Part shown: piece after piece, positions 14,229-15,445 of the stretch
Position numbering within the stretch: position 1 is the stretch's first letter
Layout of the letters: each line of letters opens with the position of its first letter
NCBI GenBank assembly: GCA_023666975.1
Contig: JAMPAW010000073.1
Coordinates: 1-15,445 of the forward strand
DNA from: Clostridium sp.
GTDB lineage: Bacteria; Bacillota_A; Clostridia; Lachnospirales; Lachnospiraceae
Length of the DNA: 15,445 nt
Direction of reading: 5' to 3'
Translations under genes and position numbers: made by a program
The notes under the pieces: generated by a model
Told to the model about the DNA's origin: nothing
Databases searched by the model: none
What the model saw: the letters and a program-made list of their open reading frames with translations, nothing else

Positions 14229-14237
14229 ATTATAGCA
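14229..14237 (-). promoter_or_regulatory. extended -10 promoter abutting the MITE
   Basis: The minus strand reads TGCTATAAT, with a weak TTTCAT 16 bp upstream of the hexamer. It ends 4 bp from the MITE edge, so transcription would begin near 14222, inside the terminal repeat. It is the best candidate promoter for the HD-hydrolase gene. Confidence 0.5.
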
Positions 14238-14544
14238 TAATTTATCGAAAATGAAAGCGGTTTATCGGAAGCTCTTCACTTTTTAAGAATATTTTCTGTT
14301 TCATTATTCCTGTTTTGTGGTATGATAAAGAAAAACAGTCATGCACACTTTTGCCGGAGTGGAATATACTAGACTGATAAGAAAAATATGCCCTTGATTT
14401 TCTTACGGTTGTTTTTGCATTTCGGGAGATTTCCCGTTATGACGGGGTGGTATACAAATGTGCATGGCATAATATTGAGGGCTTTATATAAGAGGAAAAA
14501 TTCCGTAAAGTGCTTAGGAGAATACAGTAAGAAAAGGGGACGAA
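14238..14544. other. AT-rich intergenic region before the GIY-YIG gene
   Basis: No convincing gene. A plus-strand extended -10 (TGGTATGAT, 14318-14326) would give a leader of about 210 bases. It contains an 18-codon frame from an ATG at 14341 (no ribosome binding site) and a small hairpin CGGGA-GATT-TCCCG. Several AT-rich -10-like hexamers (for example CATAAT and TATATA near 14470-14490) lie closer to the gene but lack good -35 partners. Confidence 0.4.
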
Positions 14545-14814
14545 ATGAAAACATCAGCATATACATATATTGTGGAATGTGCGGACGGGACGTTTTATAC
14601 CGGCTGGACGAATGATTTGGAAAGACGCATACAGCACCACAATGAGGGAAAAGGTGCCAAATATACCAGAGCAAGGCTTCCTGTGCGTTTGGTGTACTGT
14701 GAAGCATTTGCCACGAAGGAAGAGGCCATGAAAAGAGAATATGCGATTAAGCATTTTACCAGGAAGGACAAGCTGGATTTGATTTTGCAATACGAAGCAG
14801 AAAACAAGAGCTAG
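14545..14814 (+). CDS. GIY-YIG domain protein, UPF0213 (YazA/YhbQ) family
   Basis: This is an 89-residue protein that is just one GIY-YIG nuclease domain. The signature tyrosines are in YTYIVEC (about 6-12) and FYTGWTNDLERRI (17-29), followed by the conserved Arg27/Arg28, HN (32-33), GAKYTR (37-42) and EEAMKREYAIK (59-69) holding the probable metal-binding Glu. Length and motifs match the UPF0213 family, small putative structure- or damage-specific nucleases whose role is not settled. AAGGGG lies a few bases before the ATG. The amidase gene begins 18 bp after its stop, so the two may be cotranscribed, though no functional link is evident. Confidence 0.9.
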   Translation: MKTSAYTYIVECADGTFYTGWTNDLERRIQHHNEGKGAKYTRARLPVRLVYCEAFATKEEAMKREYAIKHFTRKDKLDLILQYEAENKS

Positions 14815-14832
14815 ACAAGAACGAAAGATAGT

Positions 14833-15445
14833 ATGAAGCAGGAATATCAGAAATTTTACCACAATACAAATGAAAACAGACAGAGTGGCCGTAGCAGCAC
14901 TCGGAATAAGAAAAGCGGTAAAAGACGGCAGGCAGCAGTGGCGGTTTTTCTATGTTCCGCTGTTCTCGTGCTTTGCGCAGTTGTTTTTTCGGTTCGGCAT
15001 TTTTACCGGCAGATGAAAAAAAACGGTCAAAAAGAGGAGGAAAATGTGGAGGAAATGATACAAGTTCCGCCATTGTCCGGTGTTGCGGCAATGTTTCCTG
15101 AACTGCCGATTTCGGAAGAATTTTTGACGGTTAATTCCTATTCCAGACCGGGAATTGCACTGACCGCTAACCCGGAATATATTGTGATACACTATACGGC
15201 CAATCCGGGTTCTACAGCCAGACAGAATCGGAATTATTTTGAGAATTTGAAGGATACGCAGGAGACATATGCCAGTGCTCAGTTTGTCATCGGTCTTGAA
15301 GGGGAGATTATTCAGTGTGTCCCTTGCAATGAGATTGCATACTGCTCGAATCAGCTTAATGAAATCTCAATTTCTATTGAGATGTGTCACCCGGACGAGG
15401 GCGGCAATTTTAATGATGCGACATATAATAACTGTGTATATCTGG
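14833..15445 (+). CDS. membrane-anchored N-acetylmuramoyl-L-alanine amidase (Amidase_2), 3' end outside window
   Basis: The first 204 codons are present; the frame is open at the window end. A basic cytoplasmic tail (about 1-33, many Arg/Lys) leads to one membrane helix (about 34-54), a Glu/Lys-rich linker, and an Amidase_2 domain starting near residue 95. Visible motifs are YIVIHYTAN with zinc-ligand His120, the ASAQFVIGLEGEIIQCVP strand pair, EIAYCSNQ and SISIEMCHP with the conserved Glu183. The downstream zinc ligands would lie past the window. The family cleaves the bond between muramic acid and the stem peptide, and the layout suggests a type II membrane protein with the domain outside the cell. 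The ribosome binding site before the ATG is weak (GAAAGATAG), so translation may be coupled to the GIY-YIG gene 18 bp upstream. Confidence 0.85.
   Translation, partial: MKQEYQKFYHNTNENRQSGRSSTRNKKSGKRRQAAVAVFLCSAVLVLCAVVFSVRHFYRQMKKNGQKEEENVEEMIQVPPLSGVAAMFPELPISEEFLTVNSYSRPGIALTANPEYIVIHYTANPGSTARQNRNYFENLKDTQETYASAQFVIGLEGEIIQCVPCNEIAYCSNQLNEISISIEMCHPDEGGNFNDATYNNCVYL

Noticed and set aside
14440..14460. GGGGTGGTATAC as part of a T-box leader
   Set aside because: Only a short stretch resembles the T-box sequence. No specifier or antiterminator structure is seen and the downstream gene is not an aminoacylation or amino acid gene.

Overview
The window looks like a chromosomal segment of a gut-type Lachnospiraceae (Clostridia) bacterium. 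The basis is protein family and sequence style: a DUF5105-like lipoprotein, a 57-residue DUF6472-like Cys-rich protein, a clostridial PerR, a cellobiose phosphorylase close in sequence to the classical Cellvibrio gilvus enzyme, AGGAGA-type ribosome binding sites and low-to-moderate GC. No rRNA, tRNA, CRISPR or complete insertion sequence is visible. One small MITE-like element is present.

Layout, left to right. 1-2686 (+): a cell-envelope pair, an exported YkuD L,D-transpeptidase with Ig-like repeats followed by a membrane-anchored LytM/M23 protein that has lost most zinc ligands (SpoIIQ-like architecture). A shared terminator separates it from convergent perR (-). A 270-bp divergent region then leads to a lone acpP (+) with its own promoter and terminator. 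3776-4639 (-): a lipoprotein and a small Cys-rich protein. 4728-7181 (-): cellobiose phosphorylase behind a strong promoter bracketed by 15-nt direct repeats. 7342-10978 (-): a three-gene unit of polytopic membrane protein, 7TM histidine kinase and NarL-type response regulator. Upstream of it are two GTGACA-type sites 32 bp apart, close to one -10 box. 11111-12115 (-): an aldose 1-epimerase family protein, divergent from dinB (+, 12314-13537). 13554-13985 (-): a stand-alone RelA/SpoT-type HD hydrolase. Its likely promoter is separated from it by a 165-bp MITE inserted at about the transcription start. 14545-15445 (+): a GIY-YIG (UPF0213) protein and the 5' part of a membrane-anchored Amidase_2 cell-wall hydrolase, cut by the window end.

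How the genes fit together: cellobiose phosphorylase supplies glucose 1-phosphate and glucose, and the epimerase may equilibrate sugar anomers, although it has its own promoter. The YkuD protein, LytM-like protein and amidase all concern the wall. The sensor unit probably autoregulates, with the membrane protein as accessory sensor or target. PerR probably autoregulates through a per-box-like sequence. Several genes start downstream of the longest open frame (325, 1868, 8004, 10978, 12115, 12314, 13985); these corrections rest on ribosome binding sites and promoters seen in the sequence.

I see no multi-gene defence or biosynthetic system. The items most worth checking are the paired operators of the sensor operon, the direct repeats bracketing the cellobiose phosphorylase promoter, the MITE at the hydrolase promoter, the degenerate LytM protein, and the small Cys-rich gene.
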